This document shows positions 7,235 to 13,746 of a stretch of 19,880 nucleotides of DNA, piece after piece. This stretch comes from Maritimibacter sp. (lineage in GTDB: Bacteria; Pseudomonadota; Alphaproteobacteria; Rhodobacterales; Rhodobacteraceae). The notes beneath the pieces were generated by a model. That model ran no database searches and was not told where the DNA came from. It was given only the letters and a program-made list of their open reading frames with translations. The translations under genes were made by a program, and so were the position numbers. The stretch spans positions 1 through 19,880 of the forward strand of contig DOUP01000015.1 in the NCBI GenBank assembly GCA_003520545.1. Reading direction: 5' to 3'. How positions within the stretch are numbered: position 1 is the first letter of the stretch; the number at the start of each line of letters is the position of its first letter.

Positions 7235-8404
7235 TTGTTTAGGCGTTTCGGGTTTCAGACATTCACAGCGGGTTTGACCGCTTTTGTTTTTCTTGGTGCG
7301 GCAATGTCGGGGCCGGTCTGGTCTCAGGAGGCCGACGAACAATCTGGAAGCGTTTTTCACCTTCTCAAAGGAGAAGAGTTCATCGGCCTCGACCTTTCGC
7401 CCGATGGCGAAGTGGTGATCCTCACTTCGGGATCCTATGAACGCGGACGTGCGTCATTCGCCACGGCTGATACGCTGGAGGTCTTCGATACGATCGAACT
7501 CCCGTCGCGCCTGCGGCTCGCCGATCCGCGCTACAACGCGCAGGGCACCAAGATCCTCTTTGCGGGGAATTGCCCGGAGGCGGCACCCGAATGCGCGCCC
7601 GAGCAGCAGGGATGGCACATCTTCAGCTACGACATTGCCACGCGCGATCTGGCGCAGCTGACCGACCCCTTGCCCGGCTTCGGCCGCCGCCGCCCCGCCT
7701 GGGGCCCGGATGGCACGGTCTATTTCGTTGGGTTTCGTGACTTTGACGGACGAAGCGTACGAGGTGTCTCGTCCGCAATTTTTGAAATAAACCCTCAAGG
7801 CACTGCAAAACCGACCTTTCCCCGCGATAGTTACAAGCCACGGTCCAATGCGATCCATCCGTCCATAGGGCGGTTTGTTGATTTCGAAATCCATATCGTT
7901 GACTTTGATGGCATCACCTTTTCGGCCCGGTATGTCGGTGACCCCAGTCGGCCTAAAGAACCACCCGAAGGCGATGAGCGGGTCACGGAATTTGCGAACA
8001 CCAGGATTTACGACCGCCTCGGCATCGACCTCGATTGGCCCGAAACCCACATGACAATTTTCCGGCTAACGCCGAACGAGCTGCACATTCTCGTCGATCC
8101 GGAACGGATGACCGGCGAAGTGCCGAGCGACGAACACCTGCATAACGTGACCGATGACGGCCAGACGCTTTGGGCTGTGCGCAATAACATTCTCAAAGAA
8201 TACTGGTACAAGCTTGCCAAAATTGAAGGCAATCACGCCGACCTGGTCGATGTCGTGGTTGAGCCTCTGAAGCGACAGGCAATCACCGATTTCGAAGTCT
8301 CCGGGTCCCGCGCGATCGTCGTTCATAGCCCTGCGAGCGGTGAGCGGATTCTCTACAGCGTCGATGATTGGGAGAACTTCGAGGAATTTGACTTGACGCC
8401 ATGA
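7235..8404 (+). CDS. Exported beta-propeller-like protein, paralogue 2 (function unknown)
   Basis: Also exactly 389 residues. The signal peptide is nearly the same as in paralogue 1 (FRRFGFQTFTAG, AFVFLGA, GPVWSQEADE). The mature part matches roughly half of its residues by eye. Shared landmarks are GLDLSPDG, ADTLEV, RLADPRY, ILFAG with a CX6C pair, AWGPDG with YFVGF, GEVP with EHL, DFEVSG and the C-terminal DW-E-FE-FDL. These conserved positions along the whole length indicate one fold, probably a TolB-like propeller. The TTG start is set by GAGG spacing and by an in-frame TAA just upstream in this unit. Nothing shows the ligand. The 3' flank resembles that of paralogue 1 until about 8457. 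Confidence 0.75.
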   Translation: MFRRFGFQTFTAGLTAFVFLGAAMSGPVWSQEADEQSGSVFHLLKGEEFIGLDLSPDGEVVILTSGSYERGRASFATADTLEVFDTIELPSRLRLADPRYNAQGTKILFAGNCPEAAPECAPEQQGWHIFSYDIATRDLAQLTDPLPGFGRRRPAWGPDGTVYFVGFRDFDGRSVRGVSSAIFEINPQGTAKPTFPRDSYKPRSNAIHPSIGRFVDFEIHIVDFDGITFSARYVGDPSRPKEPPEGDERVTEFANTRIYDRLGIDLDWPETHMTIFRLTPNELHILVDPERMTGEVPSDEHLHNVTDDGQTLWAVRNNILKEYWYKLAKIEGNHADLVDVVVEPLKRQAITDFEVSGSRAIVVHSPASGERILYSVDDWENFEEFDLTP

Positions 8405-8486
8405 GTGTCGTTGAGGCCAAGCGTCTCTGACACCGACGCAATCCAAGCGTTCACGTCTTGCCGTGCCCCGTGTCGTACCGTTGGTG

Positions 8487-8504
8487 AAAAGCGCCCCTCG
8501 GGGC
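8487..8504 (-). terminator. Probable terminator of the lipoprotein gene
   Basis: On the minus strand GCCCC, GA and GGGGC (8504-8493) form a tight stem, followed by GC and TTTT (8490-8487). It lies about 30 bases past the stop of the lipoprotein gene and between two convergent genes, as expected for a terminator. The stem is short. Confidence 0.5.
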
Positions 8505-8532
8505 AGCGCCCTAGTAACTCTGTCCGCTCAGA

Positions 8533-9126
8533 TCACAGCGCGGGCGCGGCGATCTGCTGGTTGTTGTCCGGATCGTTGTCGCGATACACCTTGCGGGTCA
8601 CGCCCGGAAGGCTCTCGAAGCTTTCCATGAGCGGCACGGGGAACATGGTCGATTTGACGCTCTCGAACCCCGGCAGTTGCCGCAGAATGTCCGACACCGA
8701 TGTCGCGCATTGCGCCTTGGGCACCGCGCCATAGGCCTGCGCAAGTTGCAACGCCTTCTCGGCGATCTCCGGGCTGACGAGCTTGGTGCTTTCCACCACG
8801 TGCCAGGTCACCCGTGCGTGGTAGTCGATGTAGAAATCCACCGCCCGCGGGGTCATGCCGTAATGCACGTCGTTCCGCTCCGGCAGATGCGGGTGATAAA
8901 AGGTGCCCGCAGGATCAAAGATGATCCTCTGCGACCCGTTGATAAGCAACGCGGTATGCCCGCCACTGCCCGACGAATTGGAGATCACGGTGTAAAGCGT
9001 GATCGAGGGCGGGCCGGGGTGGCGGTAGATCGCGCGCTGCACGTCCTCCGCCGGCGCCCAGACGCTTTCAGCGGCGCAGCCCGCCAGACCAATCAGTAAA
9101 AAAAGAGAAATAAAAATACGACGCAT
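8533..9126 (-). CDS. Predicted lipoprotein with a possible permuted papain-like fold
   Basis: A 197-residue protein with a lipoprotein signal: MRRIF basic start, hydrophobic stretch and lipobox LAGC with Cys17. The mature part has GGHTALLI (His57) with RIIFDP shortly after, and later AQCATSVSDIL (Cys140). This His-before-Cys order with a small hydrophobic helix after Cys recalls permuted papain-like (LRAT/YiiX-type) families, which cut amide or ester bonds in cell envelope or lipid substrates. That is inference only. Conserved-looking HYGMTP and DFYIDYHAR segments follow the His. ATG 9126 is preferred over a GTG 12 bases upstream because GGAG precedes it at a usable distance and the GTG would overlap that site. 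It is the last gene of a minus-strand run and has its own likely terminator. Confidence 0.7.
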   Translation of the reverse strand: MRRIFISLFLLIGLAGCAAESVWAPAEDVQRAIYRHPGPPSITLYTVISNSSGSGGHTALLINGSQRIIFDPAGTFYHPHLPERNDVHYGMTPRAVDFYIDYHARVTWHVVESTKLVSPEIAEKALQLAQAYGAVPKAQCATSVSDILRQLPGFESVKSTMFPVPLMESFESLPGVTRKVYRDNDPDNNQQIAAPAL

Positions 9127-9190
9127 GGCAGCGGCCACTCCAGAAAATGCGCGGATGGAATTCAGGCCGCCTCATACGCCGGCCCGAACG

Positions 9191-9325
9191 TCAGGCCCCG
9201 ACGATGGCCAGCAATATCAAGATGACGATGATCCCGATCACCGCCCGGGTGGCGAATTTCACGAAACCTTCAAAGGTCTTTTCCTGATTCCGAGTATCCA
9301 TCGTGCCGTGCTTGTGGTCAGCCAT
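9191..9325 (-). CDS. aa3-type cytochrome c oxidase subunit IV
   Basis: A 44-residue protein, MADHKHGTMD followed by a charged stretch EKTFEGFVKFATR and a single membrane helix (about 29-43) ending at residue 44. This is the layout of the small bacterial aa3 oxidase subunit IV family (COX4 pro 2), a one-helix accessory subunit of the proton-pumping terminal oxidase. ATG 9325 follows GAGGGA at about six bases. The other oxidase subunits are not in the window, so it is an orphan locus. It is too short for most gene finders at normal cut-offs. Confidence 0.85.
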   Translation of the reverse strand: MADHKHGTMDTRNQEKTFEGFVKFATRAVIGIIVILILLAIVGA

Positions 9326-9409
9326 AGCGTGTCCCTCAACTTGTCCTGTTTGGAAAGTCGATTAGACGATTCCGCCACGGCTGTCACCTAGGTATGCGTC
9401 AAAACCGCG

Positions 9410-9871
9410 CTATTGCGGGTCCGGTGTATCCTCCGCGTCGCGCTCCATCGAGGAAACCAGCGGGAAACCGATGCGCCGGGGCTCGGGGCGGTCAGGTTCG
9501 CGCGGGAGCGCCCGCAACATCACGTTGAGCTGGCTGACGTGCTGAACGAGTTGGGTTTTCGCGCCCAAACTGTCGGTGCCGTAAAAGGTCACGATGTCCG
9601 GGTCGAAATACCCGATCCCCTCGATCCGAAGCACACCCGCGTCGGCGCCGGTGAACCCCATCGCAACCTCGTGCTCGTTATCGAGCTGCTCTTCGAAATT
9701 CTGGATATAAAGGATGATCCGCTCATAGGCCCATTCCGCCGGACTTTTTTCCGAGATCGGCTTGTCGGCCATCTGCTGCGGCATCGGCTTTTGCTCTGCG
9801 GTCAGCGGCGCATCCTCGTCGCAACGCGCCACGTTCGCCGGTGGCCGGTTGGTATTATCGCCCGTCGCCAT
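9410..9871 (-). CDS. DUF6173-like protein of unknown function
   Basis: A 153-residue protein without signal peptide or membrane helix. The N-terminal 38 residues are polar and probably disordered, as is the Pro/Asp-rich tail. The core (about 44-125) has EWAYERIILYIQNFEEQL, EVAMGFTGADAGVLRIEGI and YFDPDIVTFYG, a mix of helix then strands. I recall such sequences as DUF6173 from Rhodobacteraceae; this assignment is from memory. It starts only three bases after the hydrolase gene, with its ribosome site (GTGAGG) overlapping the end of that gene, so the two are cotranscribed. No function can be given. Confidence 0.75.
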   Translation of the reverse strand: MATGDNTNRPPANVARCDEDAPLTAEQKPMPQQMADKPISEKSPAEWAYERIILYIQNFEEQLDNEHEVAMGFTGADAGVLRIEGIGYFDPDIVTFYGTDSLGAKTQLVQHVSQLNVMLRALPREPDRPEPRRIGFPLVSSMERDAEDTPDPQ

Positions 9872-9874
9872 GCC

Positions 9875-10909
9875 TCACCCCTTGGCTTGCCAGACGTAGG
9901 CGTCATCCTCACGGCGGGTCCGCGTGACCTGGCCCGTCTGGTATAGGTGATTGAGATGGGCCATCGCCTCCACGAGCGCAAGACCATACTCCCCCTCCCC
10001 GATCTTGCGCTTGAAGATCGACGGAAAGCATTCTGCCGCCGTCATCGGGGTCGCCAGATCCCTGAGAAGCCGTTTCAAAGCCGAATGGTGGTTCTCGATC
10101 AGCTGCCGCATCCGCGTCGGAAGTCCCTTGTAGGGCAGCTTGTGCCCCGGCAGGATCAACTGCTCCGGCGTCGCGTATTGCTGAAGCCGCTCGCAGGCTT
10201 CCAGCCAATCGCCCACCGGGTCCGCCTCCGGTTCTGTCGCATGGACGCCAAGGTTGGGGCTGATCGTGGCGAGCAACTGGTCGCCACCCAGAACCAGATC
10301 GCCTTCTTGCGCCCAGAGCGTCGCGTGTTCGGGCGCGTGACCGTTCCCGATATGAACGTCCCAGGTCCGCCCCCCGAAGGTGATCGTGTCGCCTTCCTTG
10401 ATGCGCCGGAACCCAAGCGGCAGATCGGCCACCACGTCGGCGAAGTTGAACGGCCGTTCCGTCAGACGCTTGGCATAAATCTCCCGATCCATCCCGGCAG
10501 ACCGCCAATAGGCCAACGTTTCGTCCACCGGCTCCAACTGCACGTCAAGCTGCAACATCCGCGCCATCAGCCAAGCGGTGCGCGTGGTGATCAGCTCCGC
10601 GCCATGTTCCTTCTGGAACCAGCCCGCAAGCCCGACATGATCCGGGTGATGGTGGGTCACGATCAGCCGCGCCACGGGTTTGCCGCCCATCGGCCCGGCC
10701 ATGATCTCTTCCCACATGGCGATGGTTTTCTTCGACTTGAACCCGGTGTCGATCACCGTCCAGCCGTCGTCATCCTCGAAGCAAAAGACGTTCACATGGT
10801 CAAGCTTCATGGGCAGCGGCAAGCGCACCCATAACGCGCCCGGCGCGATCTCTCGGGCCTCGCCGAACTCAGGCGGGCTTTCCCAAGGAAAGATCAGCGG
10901 CGCGTTCAA
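9875..10909 (-). CDS. Metallo-beta-lactamase-fold hydrolase (LACTB2-like, winged-helix C terminus)
   Basis: A 344-residue soluble hydrolase. The zinc motif HHHPDH is at 86-91 (His86, His88, Asp90, His91), with further ligands His191 (GNGHAPEH), Asp210 (LGGD) and His256 (LPGH), a full two-metal set. The C-terminal part (about 280-340) resembles the BLACT_WH winged helix of LACTB2-type proteins. The frame is open far upstream, but that part is a shadow of the acyl-CoA dehydrogenase gene. The best start is TTG 10909: it overlaps the TGA of that gene as TTGA, has GAGGA nine bases before it and places the first domain at the normal position. In this family thioester or other ester substrates are common; with a coupled acyl-CoA dehydrogenase a CoA-thioester substrate is plausible but unproved. 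Confidence 0.88.
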   Translation of the reverse strand: MNAPLIFPWESPPEFGEAREIAPGALWVRLPLPMKLDHVNVFCFEDDDGWTVIDTGFKSKKTIAMWEEIMAGPMGGKPVARLIVTHHHPDHVGLAGWFQKEHGAELITTRTAWLMARMLQLDVQLEPVDETLAYWRSAGMDREIYAKRLTERPFNFADVVADLPLGFRRIKEGDTITFGGRTWDVHIGNGHAPEHATLWAQEGDLVLGGDQLLATISPNLGVHATEPEADPVGDWLEACERLQQYATPEQLILPGHKLPYKGLPTRMRQLIENHHSALKRLLRDLATPMTAAECFPSIFKRKIGEGEYGLALVEAMAHLNHLYQTGQVTRTRREDDAYVWQAKG

Positions 10910-12621
10910 GACGCCAGATCCTCGACGCTGAGGCTGTAAAGCCCCTCGTCCCCGGCCCGTGCCGCCGCAAGGCTGGCCTTGTGGTCGGGCAGGAGCCGCT
11001 CGATGTAGAACTTCGCCAACTCCGTGCGCGGCCCCGCGCCGCCTTCGCCCCTGGCCGACCGCAGGTGGTAATGCGCACCCAACACGCGGGCGAAAGCGGA
11101 TTGATAAGGAACCGCCCCGGCAAACCGCGTCTGGAACTCCTGCTCCAGAAGCCACTCGGTCGCTTCGCGCAGGTTCTCGGTCGCATCGAAGACCGCGTTC
11201 GCCAGATCACCCAGATCGCCGCGCGCCGCTTCTGCATCCGCTTCGATCTCGTCCAGCAGGCGATAGGCCATATCGCCACCGTCCATCATCTTGCGCGCAA
11301 CGAGGTCCATCGCCTGGATGCCGTTGGTGCCTTCGTAAATCGCGGTCACCCGCACATCGCGGGAATACTGCGCCGCGCCGGTTTCCTCGACATAGCCCAT
11401 GCCGCCGTGGACCTGCACCCCAAGCTCGGAAACCTTGATCCCGGTATCGGTGCCATAGCTCTTGGCAATCGGCGTCAGGAAGGCGGCCCGCGCTTCCCAA
11501 TCCTTGTCATGGGTCGCATGGCTCATGTCGATGGCCACGGAACAGGCCAGCGCAATCGCGCGCGCGGCATAGGTTTCGGCCCTCATCTGGATCAGCATCC
11601 GACGCACGTCAGCGAAATCGACGATGGTGCCCTGCCCGTTCTCGATGGGCGAGCGGCCCTGCTTGCGATCCAGCGCATAGGCCAGCGCATGTTGATAGGC
11701 AGCCTCGGCCACGCCGACACCCTGGACACCAACCTGAAGGCGGGCGTTGTTCATCATGGTGAACATCGCGGCCATCCCGTTGTGCTCTTCGCCAACGATC
11801 CACCCGGTCGCCCCCTCGAAACTCATCACGCAGGTGGGCGACCCATGCAGCCCCATCTTGTGCTCAAGACTCACCACCCGCAGGTCGTTGGCCTTGCCGG
11901 GGTTGCCGTCCGCGTCGGGGAGATACTTCGGCACCATGAACAGGCTGATGCCCTTGGTGCCCGGCTTCCCGTCGGGCAGACGCGCCAGCACGAGGTGGCA
12001 GACGTTCCCCGCGACATCGTGATCGCCCCAGGAAATGTAGATCTTCTGGCCGGTGATGGCGAAGGTGCCGTCATCGTTGGGCACGGCCTTGGTCGCGACC
12101 GCTCCCACGTCCGACCCGGCCTGCGGCTCGGTCAGGTTCATGGTGCCGGTCCACTCACCGGAATTCAGCTTCGGCAGATACAGCGCCTTGATCTCGTCCG
12201 AGGCATGGGTCTCCAACGCCTCGATCTGGCCCTGGCTCAGAAGCGGGTTCAACCCCAGCGCCAGGCAAGCCCCCGACAGCATGTCGTTCACGCTCGCCGC
12301 CAGCGAGAACGGAAGCCCCATGCCGCCATACTCCGGATCGCCCGAAATCCCGACCCAGCCGCCCTCGGCAATCGCCTGGTAGCCCTCTTTGAACCCCGGC
12401 GAAGTCCGAACGACGCCGTTTTCCAGCACCGCTCCGTCAAGATCGCCGGGACGCTGCAAGGGCGCGATCACCCCATCGGCCATCTTGGCCGCTTCGGTCA
12501 GGATCGCGGAGACGGTATCGTCATCGGTGTCGGAGAATTTGTCTGTCTGGGTCACTTGCGCAAAATCCACCACGTTATCGAGGAGGAATTGGAAGTCACG
12601 GACGGGCGCGGCGAAGGGCAT
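10906..12621 (-). CDS. Acyl-CoA dehydrogenase with extended C-terminal domain (possibly DmdC-like)
   Basis: A 571-residue FAD enzyme that forms a 2,3 double bond in an acyl-CoA and passes electrons to ETF. It has the N-terminal domain of large ACADs (APVRDFQFLL at the start), the FAD/substrate segment MNLTEPQAGSDVGA (161-174), HGGMGYVEETGAAQYSRD (405-422) and IYEGTNGIQ (428-436), where Glu430 is the expected catalytic base. The extra C-terminal 120 residues match the acyl-dehydrogenase C-terminal extension seen in 3-methylmercaptopropionyl-CoA dehydrogenase (DmdC) and related enzymes. Roseobacters have several such paralogues, so DmdC is only one option. ATG 12621 with AAAGG eight bases before it is chosen over the 23-codon extension. 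It is translationally coupled to the hydrolase gene. Confidence 0.9.
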   Translation of the reverse strand: MPFAAPVRDFQFLLDNVVDFAQVTQTDKFSDTDDDTVSAILTEAAKMADGVIAPLQRPGDLDGAVLENGVVRTSPGFKEGYQAIAEGGWVGISGDPEYGGMGLPFSLAASVNDMLSGACLALGLNPLLSQGQIEALETHASDEIKALYLPKLNSGEWTGTMNLTEPQAGSDVGAVATKAVPNDDGTFAITGQKIYISWGDHDVAGNVCHLVLARLPDGKPGTKGISLFMVPKYLPDADGNPGKANDLRVVSLEHKMGLHGSPTCVMSFEGATGWIVGEEHNGMAAMFTMMNNARLQVGVQGVGVAEAAYQHALAYALDRKQGRSPIENGQGTIVDFADVRRMLIQMRAETYAARAIALACSVAIDMSHATHDKDWEARAAFLTPIAKSYGTDTGIKVSELGVQVHGGMGYVEETGAAQYSRDVRVTAIYEGTNGIQAMDLVARKMMDGGDMAYRLLDEIEADAEAARGDLGDLANAVFDATENLREATEWLLEQEFQTRFAGAVPYQSAFARVLGAHYHLRSARGEGGAGPRTELAKFYIERLLPDHKASLAAARAGDEGLYSLSVEDLAS

Positions 12622-12655
12622 GGGCGAACCTTTCGGTGGCTTGCGTTGATAGGGC

Positions 12656-12670
12656 CTGCCGGGTAGGCAG
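12656..12670. promoter_or_regulatory. Inverted repeat in the divergent acd/tsaC promoter region
   Basis: CTGCC-GGGTA-GGCAG, a perfect 5-bp dyad, lies in the 100 bases between the divergent acyl-CoA dehydrogenase and tsaC starts, about 35 bases from the former and 52 from the latter. It could be an operator for either gene. No clear -35/-10 pair was found next to it. Confidence 0.25.
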
Positions 12671-12721
12671 TTGACCGATAGGTAAGCCAAACCGGCCTGT
12701 TATCAAGGAGAACGCCGCGTC

Positions 12722-13672
12722 ATGGGGGAAGGGTTGGAAACCCAGGTATTGAGCCCCGAAACGGGCGGCGTCGAACAGGCGGCGGCACTCCTGCGCGCGG
12801 GCGCTCTGGTCAGCTTCCCGACCGAAACCGTCTATGGGCTTGGCGGCGATGCCAGAAACGGTCGCGCCGTTGCCCGGATTTTCGAAGCCAAGGGCCGGCC
12901 CCACTTCAACCCGCTCATCGCTCATGTGCCCACTTTGGACGCGGTGCGAGAAATTGCCGTTCTCGACGGGGCTGCCGCCGACCTGGCGCAGGCCTTCTGG
13001 CCCGGTCCCCTGACCCTGGTGCTCCCGATCCGCGACGACGCGGGACTCTCCGATCTGGTCAGCGCGGGGCTTCCCACCGTCGCTGTGCGGGTGCCCGCCC
13101 ATCCGGTTGCCCAGGCGCTCCTCACCGCCGCCGACCGTCCCATCGTCGCCCCCTCCGCCAACCCTTCGGGCCGGATCAGCCCGACCGAGGCCGCGCATGT
13201 GATCGCCGGTCTGGGCGGCAAGATCGAAGCCGTGCTCGATGGCGGTCCATGTGGCGTGGGCGTTGAAAGCACCATCGTCGGTTTCGACCCTGTTCCCACG
13301 CTTCTGCGCCCCGGCGGCCTGCCCAAAGAAGCGCTGGACGCGGCCCTTGGCACCCGATTGGCCACCCGGCCCGAGGGCGCAGACATCAACGCACCCGGCC
13401 AGATGACCTCGCACTACGCGCCCGACGCGGGGGTTCGGCTCGATGCCGAAACCCTGCGCCCCGGCGAGCGCCTTCTGGGGTTCGGAGACGTGGACGCCGA
13501 CTGGAACCTCTCGCCCTCCGGCGACCTGGTCGAAGCCGCCGCGAACCTGTTCCGGATGATGCACGAGATGGACGAAGCGGGGAGCGATCCCATCGCCGTC
13601 TCGCCGATCCCCGACACCGGGCTGGGCCGCGCCATCAACGACCGGCTGCGCCGCGCCGCCGCGCCGCGTTAA
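12722..13672 (+). CDS. tsaC: L-threonylcarbamoyladenylate synthase (Sua5/TsaC type)
   Basis: A 316-residue enzyme that makes threonylcarbamoyl-AMP from threonine, bicarbonate and ATP, the first step of the t6A37 modification of ANN-decoding tRNAs. The YrdC domain has FPTETVYGLGGDA (32-44), KGRPHFNPL (57-65), APSANPSGR (143-151) and VESTIVGF (181-188). Residues of about 225-316, after an APGQMTSHYAP linker, form the Sua5 C-terminal domain, so this is the long Sua5 form. ATG 12722 follows AAGGAG at ten bases. It is a single-gene unit between two divergent/convergent neighbours. Protein is cytoplasmic and normally essential or nearly so. Confidence 0.94.
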   Translation: MGEGLETQVLSPETGGVEQAAALLRAGALVSFPTETVYGLGGDARNGRAVARIFEAKGRPHFNPLIAHVPTLDAVREIAVLDGAAADLAQAFWPGPLTLVLPIRDDAGLSDLVSAGLPTVAVRVPAHPVAQALLTAADRPIVAPSANPSGRISPTEAAHVIAGLGGKIEAVLDGGPCGVGVESTIVGFDPVPTLLRPGGLPKEALDAALGTRLATRPEGADINAPGQMTSHYAPDAGVRLDAETLRPGERLLGFGDVDADWNLSPSGDLVEAAANLFRMMHEMDEAGSDPIAVSPIPDTGLGRAINDRLRRAAAPR

Positions 13673-13704
13673 CCCCTTTCACCGATCCGGCGCGCGCGAG
13701 TCAT

Positions 13705-13739
13705 ATGCACGGTGCATAGGTTGTGCATGGGGTGTGCAT
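13705..13739. repeat. GTGCAT array with 11-bp period and a 13-bp palindrome
   Basis: GTGCAT occurs at 13712, 13723 and 13734, that is every 11 bases. The first copy is the right half of the palindrome ATGCAC-G-GTGCAT (13705-13717). The array lies in the 74 bases between the convergent tsaC and hlyD ends, where no promoter is expected. Period near one helical turn suggests a protein-binding array on one DNA face; chance or a degraded element is also possible. Confidence 0.45.
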
Positions 13740-13746
13740 CAAAATA

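Larger units (their letters stand above)
5715..8457 (+). repeat. Tandem duplication, two units of about 1.37 kb
   Basis: Unit 1 spans about 5715-7085 and unit 2 about 7087-8457. Each holds upstream control DNA, one 389-codon gene and about 55 bases of 3' flank. Similarity is very uneven. The first 160 bases or so plus the signal-peptide codons are nearly identical, the mature coding parts are clearly diverged, and the 3' flanks (for example GACACCGACGCAATCCA in both, at 7067 and 8429 onward) are again close. No transposase or terminal inverted repeat frames the units. This looks like an old gene duplication with later homogenisation, or selection, at the 5' end. Confidence 0.9.

Noticed and set aside
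5715..8457. Composite transposon or insertion sequence around the tandem units
   Set aside because: No transposase, terminal inverted repeats or target-site duplications were seen. The units carry only their own gene and flanks.
10910..11155. N-terminal extension of the metallo-beta-lactamase-fold protein
   Set aside because: It lies inside the acyl-CoA dehydrogenase gene in another frame, is rich in Arg/Gly as a shadow frame would be, and has no family similarity. The TTG at 10909 explains the start.
10981..12666. 561-codon plus-strand frame opposite the acyl-CoA dehydrogenase
   Set aside because: Antisense shadow of a gene with complete family motifs; no recognisable domain.
12596..13564. 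322-codon minus-strand frame opposite tsaC
   Set aside because: Antisense to a well-supported tsaC gene, with no domain and no ribosome site of note.
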